Source: Nocardia amamiensis (GTDB lineage Bacteria; Actinomycetota; Actinomycetes; Mycobacteriales; Mycobacteriaceae). Taken from it: DNA of 64,000 nt. Positions 33,531 through 42,112 of the stretch are shown here, one piece after another. The translations under genes and the position numbers were made by a program. How positions within the stretch are numbered: position 1 is the first letter of the stretch; each line of letters opens with the position of its first letter. Location: positions 62,001 to 126,000 of the forward strand of contig NZ_JADLQX010000016.1 of the NCBI RefSeq assembly GCF_015477605.1. The letters run 5' to 3'. The notes beneath the pieces are model-generated. The model was not told the DNA's origin and searched no databases. It saw only the letters and a list, made by a program, of their open reading frames with translations.

Positions 33531-34125
33531 CGTCGCTCGACCTCAGGTATCGGTGCCGCGTGGTGGTGCGGTACGGCCAGTCATGCTCTATCCCTATGTC
33601 CGCACGTGACGGACAGGTCATCCGATTCACGCGTTGTTTTCCGCGCCGTGAGCTGCGGTGCAGCACTCGGACATATTCGCCGAATTCACGCCGCGCGTCG
33701 CCTGCCTATCCTCACTGGCGAGAAGACCTGCGTGACAGCTTGTTTCACGTCGTCGTCGGCGATCGTGCCGAAACATCTACGCAACTCCACTGTCCGACGT
33801 ACGCCCTGATGCGCTGTCGAGCCGGTCCGACCCGCTTGTCGGCATTCCTTCCGCAATCCCACCGAAACGTATCCGCGATCGCATGATCGCCGCCCGAGTA
33901 CGCCCGGCGGCACGGCGCCGATGACTACGGGATCCGAGCGGCTACGACTCCGGCGCCGAGTGACGCCGCACACCTGCGCACCGGTGAAGTTCCCATCCCG
34001 ATCCGAAACACCGCAGGTGGCACCTGAGATCGGCGGCGCACCCCGGAAATCGTGGCCGCCCCGAGCCCGCGCGAAGATCAACCGCGGCCCGCGACTTCTC
34101 CGGCGCGGCAACTACGCTGAAGCGA
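33531..34125. other. 595-bp stretch without a convincing gene
   Basis: The composition is somewhat richer in A and T than the surroundings and the open frames lack protein-like composition. I see no tRNA, repeat or strong hairpin. It separates the accessory-looking 30-33.5 kb genes from the CoA-transferase and could mark an old insertion or deletion boundary. Confidence 0.4.
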
Positions 34126-35466
34126 GTGAACACGCACGCACGGCTCGTCCGCGACTACGAGGCCGGTATCGGTGTCACCGCCTCGCCCATCTCCCCCGCG
34201 CCCGACCCGGGTAGCAATCTCGCCGCGACATTGCCGGTCTGGGCGCTGGCGGCCGGTTCGGTCGCGACGCTGACGGCCGCGGCGAACCGTATGCGCGAAG
34301 CGCGTGGCCTCGATCCGGTGCCGCACCGCATCGATCCCACCCGTATCACCGCGGCCTTCTCCAGCGAGAAACTGCTCCGCGTCGGTGGCCAAGGGCCGGC
34401 GGTGTTCACCGACCTGTCCGGATTCTTTCCCACCTTCGACGGCTGGGTTCGCACGCACGCCAACTATCCGCACCACCGCGCCCGCCTGCTCGCCACCCTC
34501 GACCTGCCCGAATCCGCGCCCGCCGATCTGGCCGTCGCCCAGATGGCCATGAGCCGCGCCTCCGATCTGGAGGAGCGGGCCGCCGCCCACGGCGCGATCG
34601 CGGTCCGGGTCCGCACCGAGCAGGAGTGGGCCGAGAGCCCGCAGGGACAGGCCGCCGCCGCGGGCCCCGTGGTGGCGATCGCGCCCCGCACAGACCGCGG
34701 CGAACCCGGCTTGCCGTCGGGTGCGGCACCTTTGCAGCCGCTGCGGGGTTTGCGGGTGCTCGATCTGACCCGGGTGATCGCGGGACCGGTCGCGACGCGA
34801 GCGCTGGCGTTGCTCGGCGCCGAGGTCCTGCGGGTCGATCCGCCGCAGCTGCCGGAGATCCCGTGGCAGTACGCGGATACCTGCCAGGGCAAGCGCTCCA
34901 CGCTGGTGGACCTGCGCACCCACCGGATCGATGAACTGATCGCCGCCGCGGATGTGCTGATCACCGGCTACCGTCCGGGCGCGCTGGAGCGCGCGGGCGT
35001 GCGCGCCGCCGGCCGACCCGGCCTGGTCCACGGGCGGGTGTCCGCGTGGGGTGAGACGGGTCCGTGGGGCGGGCACCGCGGTTTCGACAGCATCGTGCAA
35101 GCCGCCTCTGGCATCTCGATCCTCGAAGGCGCCCCCGCGGTACCGGGCGCGCTGCCCGCGCAGGCGCTGGATCACGCGTCGGGCTATCTGCTCGCCGCGG
35201 GCGTGATCGATGCGCTGGTCGCCCGCGGCCAGGACGGTGTCGGCCGGGACGTCCGCGTCGCGCTGGCACGCACCGCGTCCTGGTTGCTCGACGCGCCGGA
35301 TCGCACGCCGCGTCACCCCAAGGCCGCGGCGCCGAACCCGGCGCAGGCGGTGCGCCATGGGCAGGTCGTCACCGCGCCCCCCGCCCTCGCCGAATACCCG
35401 GATTACGCCTGGCCCGCGCCCGCCTACGGCGCGGATCGCCCCGCCTGGCCGCTCCCGGCGCACTGA
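34126..35466 (+). CDS. CoA-transferase family III (CaiB/BaiF-like) protein
   Basis: A 446-residue protein. The central LRGLRVLDLTRVIAGPVATRALALLGAEVLRVDPP (from about residue 206) is the classic family III entry motif. TCQGKRSTLVDLR, DVLITGYRPGALERAG and GPWGGHRGFDSIVQAASGI follow. In most homologues this motif is at the N-terminus. Here ~200 residues precede it, with their own weaker similarity to the second half of the fold (LAATLPVWALAAGSVATLTAAANRMREARG), so the domain order seems permuted or duplicated. The enzymes move CoA between carboxylic acids. The GTG start was taken at the first in-frame position. No catabolic partners are nearby. Confidence 0.82.
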   Translation: MNTHARLVRDYEAGIGVTASPISPAPDPGSNLAATLPVWALAAGSVATLTAAANRMREARGLDPVPHRIDPTRITAAFSSEKLLRVGGQGPAVFTDLSGFFPTFDGWVRTHANYPHHRARLLATLDLPESAPADLAVAQMAMSRASDLEERAAAHGAIAVRVRTEQEWAESPQGQAAAAGPVVAIAPRTDRGEPGLPSGAAPLQPLRGLRVLDLTRVIAGPVATRALALLGAEVLRVDPPQLPEIPWQYADTCQGKRSTLVDLRTHRIDELIAAADVLITGYRPGALERAGVRAAGRPGLVHGRVSAWGETGPWGGHRGFDSIVQAASGISILEGAPAVPGALPAQALDHASGYLLAAGVIDALVARGQDGVGRDVRVALARTASWLLDAPDRTPRHPKAAAPNPAQAVRHGQVVTAPPALAEYPDYAWPAPAYGADRPAWPLPAH

Positions 35467-35552
35467 CAGGCCCGCCGGGGCGCCGCGAAAATACTTTGCG
35501 GCGTCCCGGCAGCGGGCGATGAAATGGTTGTCCTCGCGTCGTCTGAACCGGC

Positions 35553-37136
35553 ATGACGCTCACCGACACCATTTCGGAAGGAACCCGCGCCGTGGACACC
35601 ACGCTCGACCGCGCCGCCGAGCCGCTCGGCGGTCGGCGAGAGTGGATCGGGCTCGGCGTGCTCGCGCTCGCCTGCCTGGTCTACGCGATGGACATGACGG
35701 TGTTGCACCTCGCTGTGCCGATGATCAGCGCCGAACTGCAGCCGACCAGCTCACAGCTGCTGTGGATCATCGACGTCTACGGGTTCATGGTGGCCGGGCT
35801 GCTGGTCACCATGGGCACACTCGGCGACCGGATCGGCAGGCGCAGGCTGCTCATGGCGGGCGCGGCGGCGTTCGCGGTGGTGTCGGTGGTCGCGGCGTTC
35901 GCGCCTAGCGCGGAGCTGCTGATCGCGTGCCGCGCTCTGCAAGGGATCGCCGGCGCGACGCTCGCACCATCGACACTGTCGTTGCTGTTCAGCATGTTCC
36001 GCGATGCCAAGCAGCGGTCGGTGGCGGTCGGCGTGTGGGTCGGCGCGTTCTCCGCCGGTGGTGCGGTCGGGCCACTGTTCGGCGGCGTCCTACTGGAGCG
36101 GTTCTGGTGGGGGTCGGTCTTCCTGCTCGCGGTCCCGGTCATGGCGCTGCTGCTGGTCTTGGGGCCGAAAGTGCTTCCCGAATACCGCGATCCGGACGCG
36201 GGGCGATTGGATCCGCTCAGCGCCGCACTGTGTGTTGCCGCGATGATCGCGCTGGTATTCGGCATGAAGAAGATCGCCCAGGACGGGCCGGGCGCGGGCG
36301 CCGTGCTCGCGATCGTCACCGGTCTCGCCATCGGCGTCGTGTTCGTGCGCCGCCAGCTCGGCAGTGCGCACCCGATGCTCGACCTGCGCTTGTTCCGGCT
36401 GGGCACGTTCCGGATCGCGCTGCTGATCAACGTGGTCGGCATCTTCGTCGCGTTCGGCTATTTCCTGTTTGTGGCCCAGTACTTCCAGCTCGTGCTGGGG
36501 CTCTCACCTCTGGCGGCGGGCTTGGTGATGGCGCCGTCCGGACTCGGGTTCATCGTCGGCTCGCAGCTGGCGCCCCGCATCGTCCGGGTGGTGCGCCCGG
36601 CGTACCTGATCGGCTCCGGCTTGGCCACCTCGGCCGTCGGCCTGGTGTTGATGACACAGGTCGAGGTGACCGGCGACGTGCTGCTCGCGCTGGCCGCCTC
36701 GGTGATCATCGCCCTGGGACTGGCGCCGGTGTTCGGCATCACCACCGAACTGATCGTCGGCTCGGCGCCACAGGAACAGGCAGGCGCCGCCGCGGGAGTT
36801 TCCGAAACAGGCGCGGAACTCGGTGGTGCCCTTGGCATTTCGATTCTCGGCAGCATCAGCGTCGCGCTCTACCGCGGCGACCTCGCCGGCTCGCTCCCCG
36901 CTGGGGTCCCAGCCGAGGCCGAGCGTTCTGTGCGCGACACTCTCGGCGCCGCCGCGCACACCGCCACCACACTGCCCGGCGAAGTGGGCGAGGCAGTTCT
37001 GCTGGCCGCGCGCCAAGCGTTCCTGCACGGCGTGCAGGTCACCGCAACCATCGCTGCCCTAGCGGCCCTGGCGCTGTCCGCGGTCGCGGTGCTCCGCCTG
37101 CGCCACATCCCCGCCGGGGAAATCAGCGACGACTGA
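35553..37136 (+). CDS. MFS drug/metabolite exporter, DHA2 (14-span, EmrB/QacA) type
   Basis: A 527-residue protein with about 14 hydrophobic segments. It has motif A MGTLGDRIGRRRLLMAG between spans 2 and 3, the span-1 signature YAMDMTVLHLAVPMI, and the span-5 signature GAFSAGGAVGPLFGGVLLE. These define the proton-driven DHA2 exporters, which pump drugs or secondary metabolites out of the cell. An alternative GTG start at 35592 has the better ribosome-binding site (GGAAGGAA) and would remove 13 residues. It follows the CoA-transferase by 86 nt. No dedicated regulator is adjacent. Confidence 0.92.
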   Translation: MTLTDTISEGTRAVDTTLDRAAEPLGGRREWIGLGVLALACLVYAMDMTVLHLAVPMISAELQPTSSQLLWIIDVYGFMVAGLLVTMGTLGDRIGRRRLLMAGAAAFAVVSVVAAFAPSAELLIACRALQGIAGATLAPSTLSLLFSMFRDAKQRSVAVGVWVGAFSAGGAVGPLFGGVLLERFWWGSVFLLAVPVMALLLVLGPKVLPEYRDPDAGRLDPLSAALCVAAMIALVFGMKKIAQDGPGAGAVLAIVTGLAIGVVFVRRQLGSAHPMLDLRLFRLGTFRIALLINVVGIFVAFGYFLFVAQYFQLVLGLSPLAAGLVMAPSGLGFIVGSQLAPRIVRVVRPAYLIGSGLATSAVGLVLMTQVEVTGDVLLALAASVIIALGLAPVFGITTELIVGSAPQEQAGAAAGVSETGAELGGALGISILGSISVALYRGDLAGSLPAGVPAEAERSVRDTLGAAAHTATTLPGEVGEAVLLAARQAFLHGVQVTATIAALAALALSAVAVLRLRHIPAGEISDD

Positions 37137-37308
37137 CCGAGCCTGAGTCCATCGCCGTCTGCGGTGGTCCGTTGGGCCGCTCATCTTTACGTCGGAAACG
37201 CGACCGCCTGGAACGAGCTGGCTCACCTCCGCGGGAGACCGCGGAGTCTCCACCGTTGCGTGTCCGCAGTGCAGGAACGGAATTGGAGGTGCGCCGTCGA
37301 TTCCAGAG

Positions 37309-38540
37309 CTATGGCTGATAGGTCAGCATGTACATGCCGGCTCCACCGACGGTACAAAGTGTGGTGGTGTTGGGATGCCACGCGATACCGACCACGGGAC
37401 CGGCGAATCGCAAGGCGCACTGACAGCGGGCATCGGCTATCCGCCACAGCCGCACAGTCCCGTCGTTGCTCGCAGTAGCGAGCAGCGTGCCATCAGGAGA
37501 GAATTCGCACTTGTCCACCCAGCTTGCATGACCGGAGAGCACGGCGCGCTCGGTGCCGTCGGACACCCGCCATAGGCGAACGGTCCGGTCGTCGCTAGTC
37601 GTCGCGAGCAGCGTGCCGTCCGGTGAGAACGTGCAGTCATTGAGTAGATCGCCATGGCCGGCCAGCACCGCTCGCGTAGTGCCGTCGGAGACCCCCCACA
37701 AGCGGGCTGTGCGATCGCTGCTCGCGGTCGCGAGCAGCACGCCGTCGGGGGAAAACGCGCAGTGTTTGACGCGGCCGGTGTGACCGGTCAGCACCGCGCG
37801 CTGCCTGCCGTCGGCCACCCGCCACAGCCGCACGGTGCAGTCGCTGCCGCCGGTGGCGACCAACGTCCCGTCCGGGGCGAAGCTGCAGCTGTTCACCCAC
37901 CCGGTATGGCCCGCCAGTATTGCCCGCTGACTGCCGTCGGCGACCAGCCAGAGCCGGGCCGTGGAGTCGTTGCCCGCCGTCGCCAGCAGGGCGCCGTCGG
38001 CTGAGAACGCACAGCGGTTCACTCGGCCGGTGTGACCGATCAGTACGTGCTGTCTGCCGGTCACGATGTGCCGCAGTCGCGTCGTATCGACGTCGTTGGT
38101 GGCGAGCAGACTGCCGTCCGGCGAGAACACGCAACCGTGCACCCGGAGGCGGCCTGTAAAGGCCGCCACTTCGGTGCCCCTTGCAGCCCGGTGGTCAACC
38201 CCACCTCCACCGGCGTCGGCGCGGTCAGTGCCGCCACAAGCCGGCCACCCAGCTCGGGCCGCTCCACCATGCGGTCCAGTGGCGGGGCCATCCACGGTCG
38301 CCGCCGATCATTCCCTCGACCGGCATCAGCCGATCCGTCCTCGGCCAGCAGCAACATCAGACCCAGCGCGGAGACGGGCAACGCCAAGATATTCGCCCAC
38401 CCGGCTACCTTGTTGACATCGCCGGTCGCGATCGCCCATACGGGAAATGCCACGCACACCATCAACAGTGCCCAGCCGAGCAGAATCCACCCCAACCGGG
38501 CGCGCCACGACCTCCCGGCCCGCCGCCGACGCCTAGCCAT
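37309..38540 (-). pseudogene. Decayed NB-ARC/WD40 STAND protein with its ATPase domain deleted
   Basis: The 5' part (38540 to about 38170) encodes a basic start, two hydrophobic segments and then LDRMVERPELGGRLVAAL and VEVGLTTGLQGA. That is exactly the run-up to the P-loop of actinobacterial NB-ARC proteins (normally followed by GGFGKTTLA). At this point the sequence jumps: another frame takes over with RGTEVAAFTGRLRVHGCVFS, the start of a WD40 propeller of seven ~42-residue repeats (each with 'GHTGxVxxCxFSPDGxLLATxxxDxTxRLW'). The ~300-residue NTPase is missing and the frames do not agree. I read this as an internal deletion plus frameshift in a once ~800-residue protein. The WD40 part remains open and may still be translated. 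Confidence 0.75.
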
Positions 38541-38579
38541 GGATACATCCTCGCGTAACCCTGTGCCCGGTCATAGGTT

Positions 38580-38837
38580 TCAGGCGAGATCGACCTCCTG
38601 GCGAGTGGTGTTGAGGCGGAAGTCCCGGTAACGCGGCTCGCCGATCACCCGCTGTCCCTCGTCGGTGATCTGCCAGCACGCGGCGGCGCGGCGGACCCAC
38701 CCGAGGTAGGCGAGTGCGTGCATGGTGGCGCGTGTGGTGTGCTCCGAAAGCCCTGTGCGGATACGGATATCGGCGAAGGACATCGGCGTTGCCGAGATCG
38801 CGCCGAGCACCTTCGCCTGCGGCTCAGTGAGCGCCAT
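38580..38837 (-). CDS. Small winged-helix-like protein
   Basis: An 85-residue protein. LTEPQAKVLGAI, FADIRIRTGLSEHTTRATMHALAYLGWVRRA and WQITDEGQRVIG have the helix-helix-wing order of MarR-like winged-helix proteins reduced to the DNA-binding core. The start at 38837 is the first Met of that core. The gene is the last of four minus-strand small genes (39484 to 38580) that overlap one another by 4-14 nt. It is probably the regulator of that unit. Its target is unknown. Confidence 0.7.
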   Translation of the reverse strand: MALTEPQAKVLGAISATPMSFADIRIRTGLSEHTTRATMHALAYLGWVRRAAACWQITDEGQRVIGEPRYRDFRLNTTRQEVDLA

Positions 38838-39012
38838 CGGTTTTGTCTTCCGCGCGAACACCCTGCTGCCGCAGATATTCGGACGCGGTGCGCTTGCGCG
38901 GGCAGTCCGGGACGCAGTGCTCGTGAATCGCGATGATGCCGCGAGCCTGGCGGATGTCGATACCCGGCACCGCGGCGTCCTCACACCCTTCGCCGACGAG
39001 TCGTTTCCTCAT
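38824..39012 (-). CDS. Small Cys/His-containing hypothetical protein, 62 aa
   Basis: A 62-residue basic protein. The middle reads IHEHCVPDCPRKRTASEYL, a Cys/His cluster that could bind a metal ion. I recognise no family. Its ATG overlaps the stop of the upstream 56-residue gene by 4 nt (ATGA), and its end overlaps the winged-helix gene by 14 nt. This tight spacing is the main evidence that it is real. Confidence 0.6.
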   Translation of the reverse strand: MRKRLVGEGCEDAAVPGIDIRQARGIIAIHEHCVPDCPRKRTASEYLRQQGVRAEDKTDGAH

Positions 39013-39179
39013 CGCAACACCACCGATTCGCGCCCGAGCGCGGCGAGGAACTGATCACATCCGTGGCCGTCGTGGTAGGTGAGCACGAACCGGGCGTGCT
39101 CGAGGTTCTCGATCGCCGGATTCGTACAGGGCTGTGCCCGCCACCGGTCGAGCACGTCCGGGTGCGTGACCGGCGTCAT
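39009..39179 (-). CDS. Small hypothetical protein, 56 aa
   Basis: Fifty-six residues, starting MTPVTHPDVLDRWRAQPC and containing ENLEHARFVLTYHDGHGCDQ near its centre, with two cysteines and several histidines. Its ATG overlaps the stop of the 102-residue membrane-protein gene, and its own TGA overlaps the next ATG, both by 4 nt. No family is recognised. Translational coupling on both sides supports a real gene despite its size. Confidence 0.6.
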   Translation of the reverse strand: MTPVTHPDVLDRWRAQPCTNPAIENLEHARFVLTYHDGHGCDQFLAALGRESVVLR

Positions 39180-39484
39180 CGGAAGCTCCTGCCGGGCCGC
39201 ATGCGCCCTGCTTCGATGAGGATGTCGATAGCCGCGCCCTTGGCGCCGCAGGTGCGGGCGTCGCAGTCGATGTGTTCCTGGGTAACCCAGTGAGCCTCGT
39301 CCACCAGGTAGGGCATTCTCGGAGCGGCGTGCGGGCCTAGGGGTTCTGGCATTTCATCAGCGTGCTGGAGTTCGGGCCACTGGCGGCCCAGGTCGATCAG
39401 CCAGGGCAGCACCCAGAACAGAAGTAGCACCATCCCTACGACGGCGGCTGCGACGATCAATACGACTGCAAGCTCTTCGGGCAT
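39176..39484 (-). CDS. Small single-span membrane protein
   Basis: A 102-residue protein. Residues about 5-29 form a strong membrane helix (LAVVLIVAAAVVGMVLLLFW). A soluble tail of about 70 residues follows, containing WVTQEHIDCDARTCGAKGAA with two cysteines 5 apart. It is the first gene of the four-gene minus-strand unit. That unit is divergent from the small-protein/DUF6879/XRE operon across 306 bp, which suggests shared control. The function is unknown. Confidence 0.65.
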   Translation of the reverse strand: MPEELAVVLIVAAAVVGMVLLLFWVLPWLIDLGRQWPELQHADEMPEPLGPHAAPRMPYLVDEAHWVTQEHIDCDARTCGAKGAAIDILIEAGRMRPGRSFR

Positions 39485-39790
39485 CTCGATACCCCTTGAC
39501 GCGGTGGTTGTTCTATTGGATGGGGCACCCGACACCGAGGGCTCTGCATTTCGCCACCGGCAACACCTCGGCGTCGAGGGCCTGGCGTCGACGGTAAGGT
39601 TCGCGCCTCGCTTGATGGAAGCTTGTTGCGAAATGTTGCGGACCAACCGCCGATCCGGCAGCAACAACTTGAAATGTGCTGTAAGGCAAGCATGATGGTC
39701 GAGACATCTTCTCTGACCGAGGCTCGCGAGGCAGAACGATGGACTGAGCGGGCCGCAACTGTCCGCAACACGATAGGCAGGGGGCCAATC
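39485..39790. promoter_or_regulatory. Divergent control region between two small-gene operons
   Basis: This 306-bp region is lower in GC than its surroundings. It contains the inverted repeat TTGTTGC (39623-39629) / GCAACAA (39661-39667) and a direct repeat GAAATGT (39630-39636 and 39671-39677). It must hold the promoters for both directions. I could not fix -35/-10 elements with confidence. The XRE protein encoded at 40492 is the natural candidate to bind here. Confidence 0.45.
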
Positions 39791-40009
39791 ATGCGTTTGA
39801 CGTTCATCGGCAAGGATCCGGCGTCGAACCCAAGCGGTTCACCAACCGTGTACCGCACCGATACAGGTTCATGGGTGGTGCAAGGATGGGAGATCACTGA
39901 TCCCGCCACGCTCGCTCAGATGGACATCCCGGACGGCGAGACGTGCGTCGAGATCCCAGACCGGCTAGTCCAGTTCTTCAGGCAGGAAGAAAGTGACCTC
40001 GATCAGTGA
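39791..40009 (+). CDS. Small hypothetical protein, 72 aa, partner of DUF6879/XRE module
   Basis: A 72-residue protein, all beta by pattern: MRLTFIGKDPASN, SPTVYRTDTGSWVVQGWEIT and EIPDRLVQFFRQ. The GWEI-centred layout recurs in small actinobacterial proteins encoded next to DUF6879, by recollection. Its end overlaps the DUF6879 gene by 17 nt, so they form one transcript. GCAGGGGG lies upstream of the ATG. It may act like DUF397 does for other XRE regulators, as a partner protein, but that is inference. Confidence 0.7.
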   Translation: MRLTFIGKDPASNPSGSPTVYRTDTGSWVVQGWEITDPATLAQMDIPDGETCVEIPDRLVQFFRQEESDLDQ

Positions 40010-40511
40010 CGATGAGTTCGAGCAGCTGCTGACCGACTTCGAGCATGCGGCTGTCCATCTCGAAACCCGAGACGCGTATGGCACAGCAGTTGAGTTGCCG
40101 CACATGGCAAAGTGGGCGGTAGGCGAGGCCGACGACCTCGAATGGCTGCAAGATTGGTGTGCCACGCTGCGCAAGCACGTCGCGACCGGTCGCTCGGTGC
40201 GACGGGCTCGAATCGTCTCCGAGCCACTGAGCGACTATCAACGCTGGTCCTACAGCATCGCTTATCCAATGGTCGAAGCCGGCGAGGATATTCGTTGGGT
40301 ACCGCGCAGTCGAGTGTCGTCGATCGCCATACCCGGCAACGACTTCTACCTGTTGGATGACCGATTGGTGGTGTTCCTTCACTACGCAGGCAATGGTCTC
40401 GGTGTCGACAAAGTGACATCGACAGACCCGCACGATATCCAGCTGTGCCGCGGCGCATTCGACGCGGTGTGGCAGGTGGCGATACCACACCGTGAGTACC
40501 AGCCCTTCTAG
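39993..40511 (+). CDS. DUF6879 family protein
   Basis: A 172-residue protein matching DUF6879: EFEQLLTDFEHAAVHLETRD at the start, RRARIVSEPLSDYQRWSY in the middle, GEDIRWVPR, and the DFYLLDDRLVVFLHYAG core. It is a cytoplasmic actinobacterial family of unknown biochemical role, regularly next to XRE/DUF5753 regulators. It overlaps both neighbours (17 nt upstream, 20 nt downstream), confirming an operon. Confidence 0.85.
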   Translation: MTSISDDEFEQLLTDFEHAAVHLETRDAYGTAVELPHMAKWAVGEADDLEWLQDWCATLRKHVATGRSVRRARIVSEPLSDYQRWSYSIAYPMVEAGEDIRWVPRSRVSSIAIPGNDFYLLDDRLVVFLHYAGNGLGVDKVTSTDPHDIQLCRGAFDAVWQVAIPHREYQPF

Positions 40512-41346
40512 CTCCGCGCATGAAGCGCGGCGTGCGCTGGGTGGCCGGCTCCGCGACCTCCGCAAAGACGCGGGGCTGACCATCCGCCAACTCGGCGAAG
40601 CAACCAGCCAGCACTACACCCGAGTGTCGAAGATCGAGAACGGGGTTCAACAGCCAACCGATCAGGACATCCGCGAATGGTGCCGGATCTGCGACGCTAT
40701 CGACGAAGTCCCGGACCTGATCGCCAGTCTCCGCGCGGTCGACTCCGCCTACCTGGAGTTCCGTCGCCAGTCCCGCGCAGGAATGAAGCGAGTCCTCGGC
40801 GCCCACACGTTGCAGCGGTACGAAAAAACGAAAGTGTTCCGCATCTACGAGCACAACGTCATCCCCGGCCTGTTCCAGACAGCCGAATACACCGCGGCAA
40901 TGCTGTCGTTCTGGATCAAGTTTCTCGGCACCCCCAACGATGTCAAAGACGCCGTGGCAGTCCGGATAGAACGGCAGCGGATACTCCAGCGCGGCGGGAA
41001 ACGGTTCGTGGTGCTGCTGGAGGAACAGGCGCTCCGCACGTGGTTCGGCACCGCCGAGGTGCAGGCAGGACAACTCGGCCGCCTGCTCGAGGTGATGGCG
41101 CTCCCGAACGTCTCGCTCGGTGTCATTCCATTGATGACCGAGCGGGATGCCGTTGCCTCCGCAGGGTTCTGGATTTTCGATGACGATCTCGTCGCACTCG
41201 AAACGCCCACGGCGAACATCCAGGTAACCCAGCCCGCCGAGTGTCACTTGTACATGCGCATGTTCGAGGTTCTCAAGAGCAGCGCGGTGTACGGCCGCGA
41301 CGCCCGCGGCTTGATTGTCCAAGCGCTCGATGAGCTGAATGGCTAG
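40492..41346 (+). CDS. XRE-family regulator with DUF5753 (Scr1-like), second copy
   Basis: A 284-residue protein: HTH at about residues 18-72 (LRDLRKDAGLTIRQLGEATS, then YTRVSKIENGVQQPTDQD) followed by the DUF5753 domain (YEHNVIPGLFQTAEYTAAML, GVIPLMTERDAV). It is the last gene of the small-protein/DUF6879/XRE operon. Together with the copy at 978-1898 the window carries two modules of this kind with different partners (DUF397 in one, DUF6879 in the other). It probably autoregulates the 39.5-39.8 kb divergent region. Confidence 0.9.
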   Translation: MSTSPSSSAHEARRALGGRLRDLRKDAGLTIRQLGEATSQHYTRVSKIENGVQQPTDQDIREWCRICDAIDEVPDLIASLRAVDSAYLEFRRQSRAGMKRVLGAHTLQRYEKTKVFRIYEHNVIPGLFQTAEYTAAMLSFWIKFLGTPNDVKDAVAVRIERQRILQRGGKRFVVLLEEQALRTWFGTAEVQAGQLGRLLEVMALPNVSLGVIPLMTERDAVASAGFWIFDDDLVALETPTANIQVTQPAECHLYMRMFEVLKSSAVYGRDARGLIVQALDELNG

Positions 41347-41426
41347 GGCAACATTCGAGCATGAAGACCGTGCGCGGGTTCGCCGCCGTGTGAAATCACC
41401 ACCGCCTATGATCGGCCACAAGGCCG

Positions 41427-42002
41427 CTAATCGGCAGCGGTCAGAGCTGTTACCGCCTGCGCCAGCCGGTCCCCGTCCGGAAGCTTCGCCTCTGGTGCGA
41501 TGGTTTGCAGTATGCCGAGTCCCTGCACGAGTACAAAATACAGTTCCGCAATCGCTTCGGACTGGTCCTCGCTCAACTGCGGGTGCGCCTCTCGCAGGGC
41601 CTCCGCCATGTCCCGATACGCCCCGGGCAGGGTCTCGGCGAAGAATTTCCGCGATTCCGGCGACCGCGCCACACGCACCAGGTTTTCCATGCTCGCCAGC
41701 ATGCTGTCGCGATTGTCGGTGAATACGGCGGGCATCGCATTCCACAGGGCGGCGAATGCGGCCAGCGGTGTAGCGCCGCCCTGGCGGATCAGCGCCTCCA
41801 TGCTGTCGCCGATCGCGGTGCCGAGACCGTCGGTCAGTGCCTCGGTGATCAACTGCTCCTTCGAGCCGAAGTGGTAGCCGATCGCCGCCAGGCTCACCCC
41901 GGCGGCGGAGGCGATGTCACGGGCCGTGGCTTTGGCCACGCCCCGCTCGATGATGACTTTCCGTGCTCCCGCCAATAGATCCTCGCGATTTCCCATGACC
42001 AC
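41427..42002 (-). CDS. TetR-family regulator of the nucleoside hydrolase operon
   Basis: A 191-residue regulator with HTH ARDIASAAGVSLAAIGYHFG (about residues 27-46). The Met at position 3 (41996) is an equally good start. It is divergent from the nucleoside hydrolase/amidohydrolase operon, with repeat elements between them. It is probably a repressor of that operon and of itself, responding to an unknown small ligand. Confidence 0.88.
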   Translation of the reverse strand: MVMGNREDLLAGARKVIIERGVAKATARDIASAAGVSLAAIGYHFGSKEQLITEALTDGLGTAIGDSMEALIRQGGATPLAAFAALWNAMPAVFTDNRDSMLASMENLVRVARSPESRKFFAETLPGAYRDMAEALREAHPQLSEDQSEAIAELYFVLVQGLGILQTIAPEAKLPDGDRLAQAVTALTAAD

Positions 42003-42011
42003 AGGCTACTA

Positions 42012-42044
42012 TGTCTTAGACAAATGTACTAGACGCATGTACTA
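42012..42044. promoter_or_regulatory. Repeat cluster between TetR gene and nucleoside hydrolase operon
   Basis: TGTCTTAGACA (42012-42022) is an 11-bp palindrome. Next to it ATGTACTA occurs twice (42024-42031 and 42037-42044), 13 bp apart. The AT-rich block begins 9 nt upstream of the TetR start and fits a promoter/operator region for the divergent genes. Confidence 0.55.
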
Positions 42045-42112
42045 ATTCCGCCACTTCCGAGCTATCGGCACCTCGGCGCGGGGGGAGCGCTGCGGGTGGA
42101 TAGTCTCGTGCT

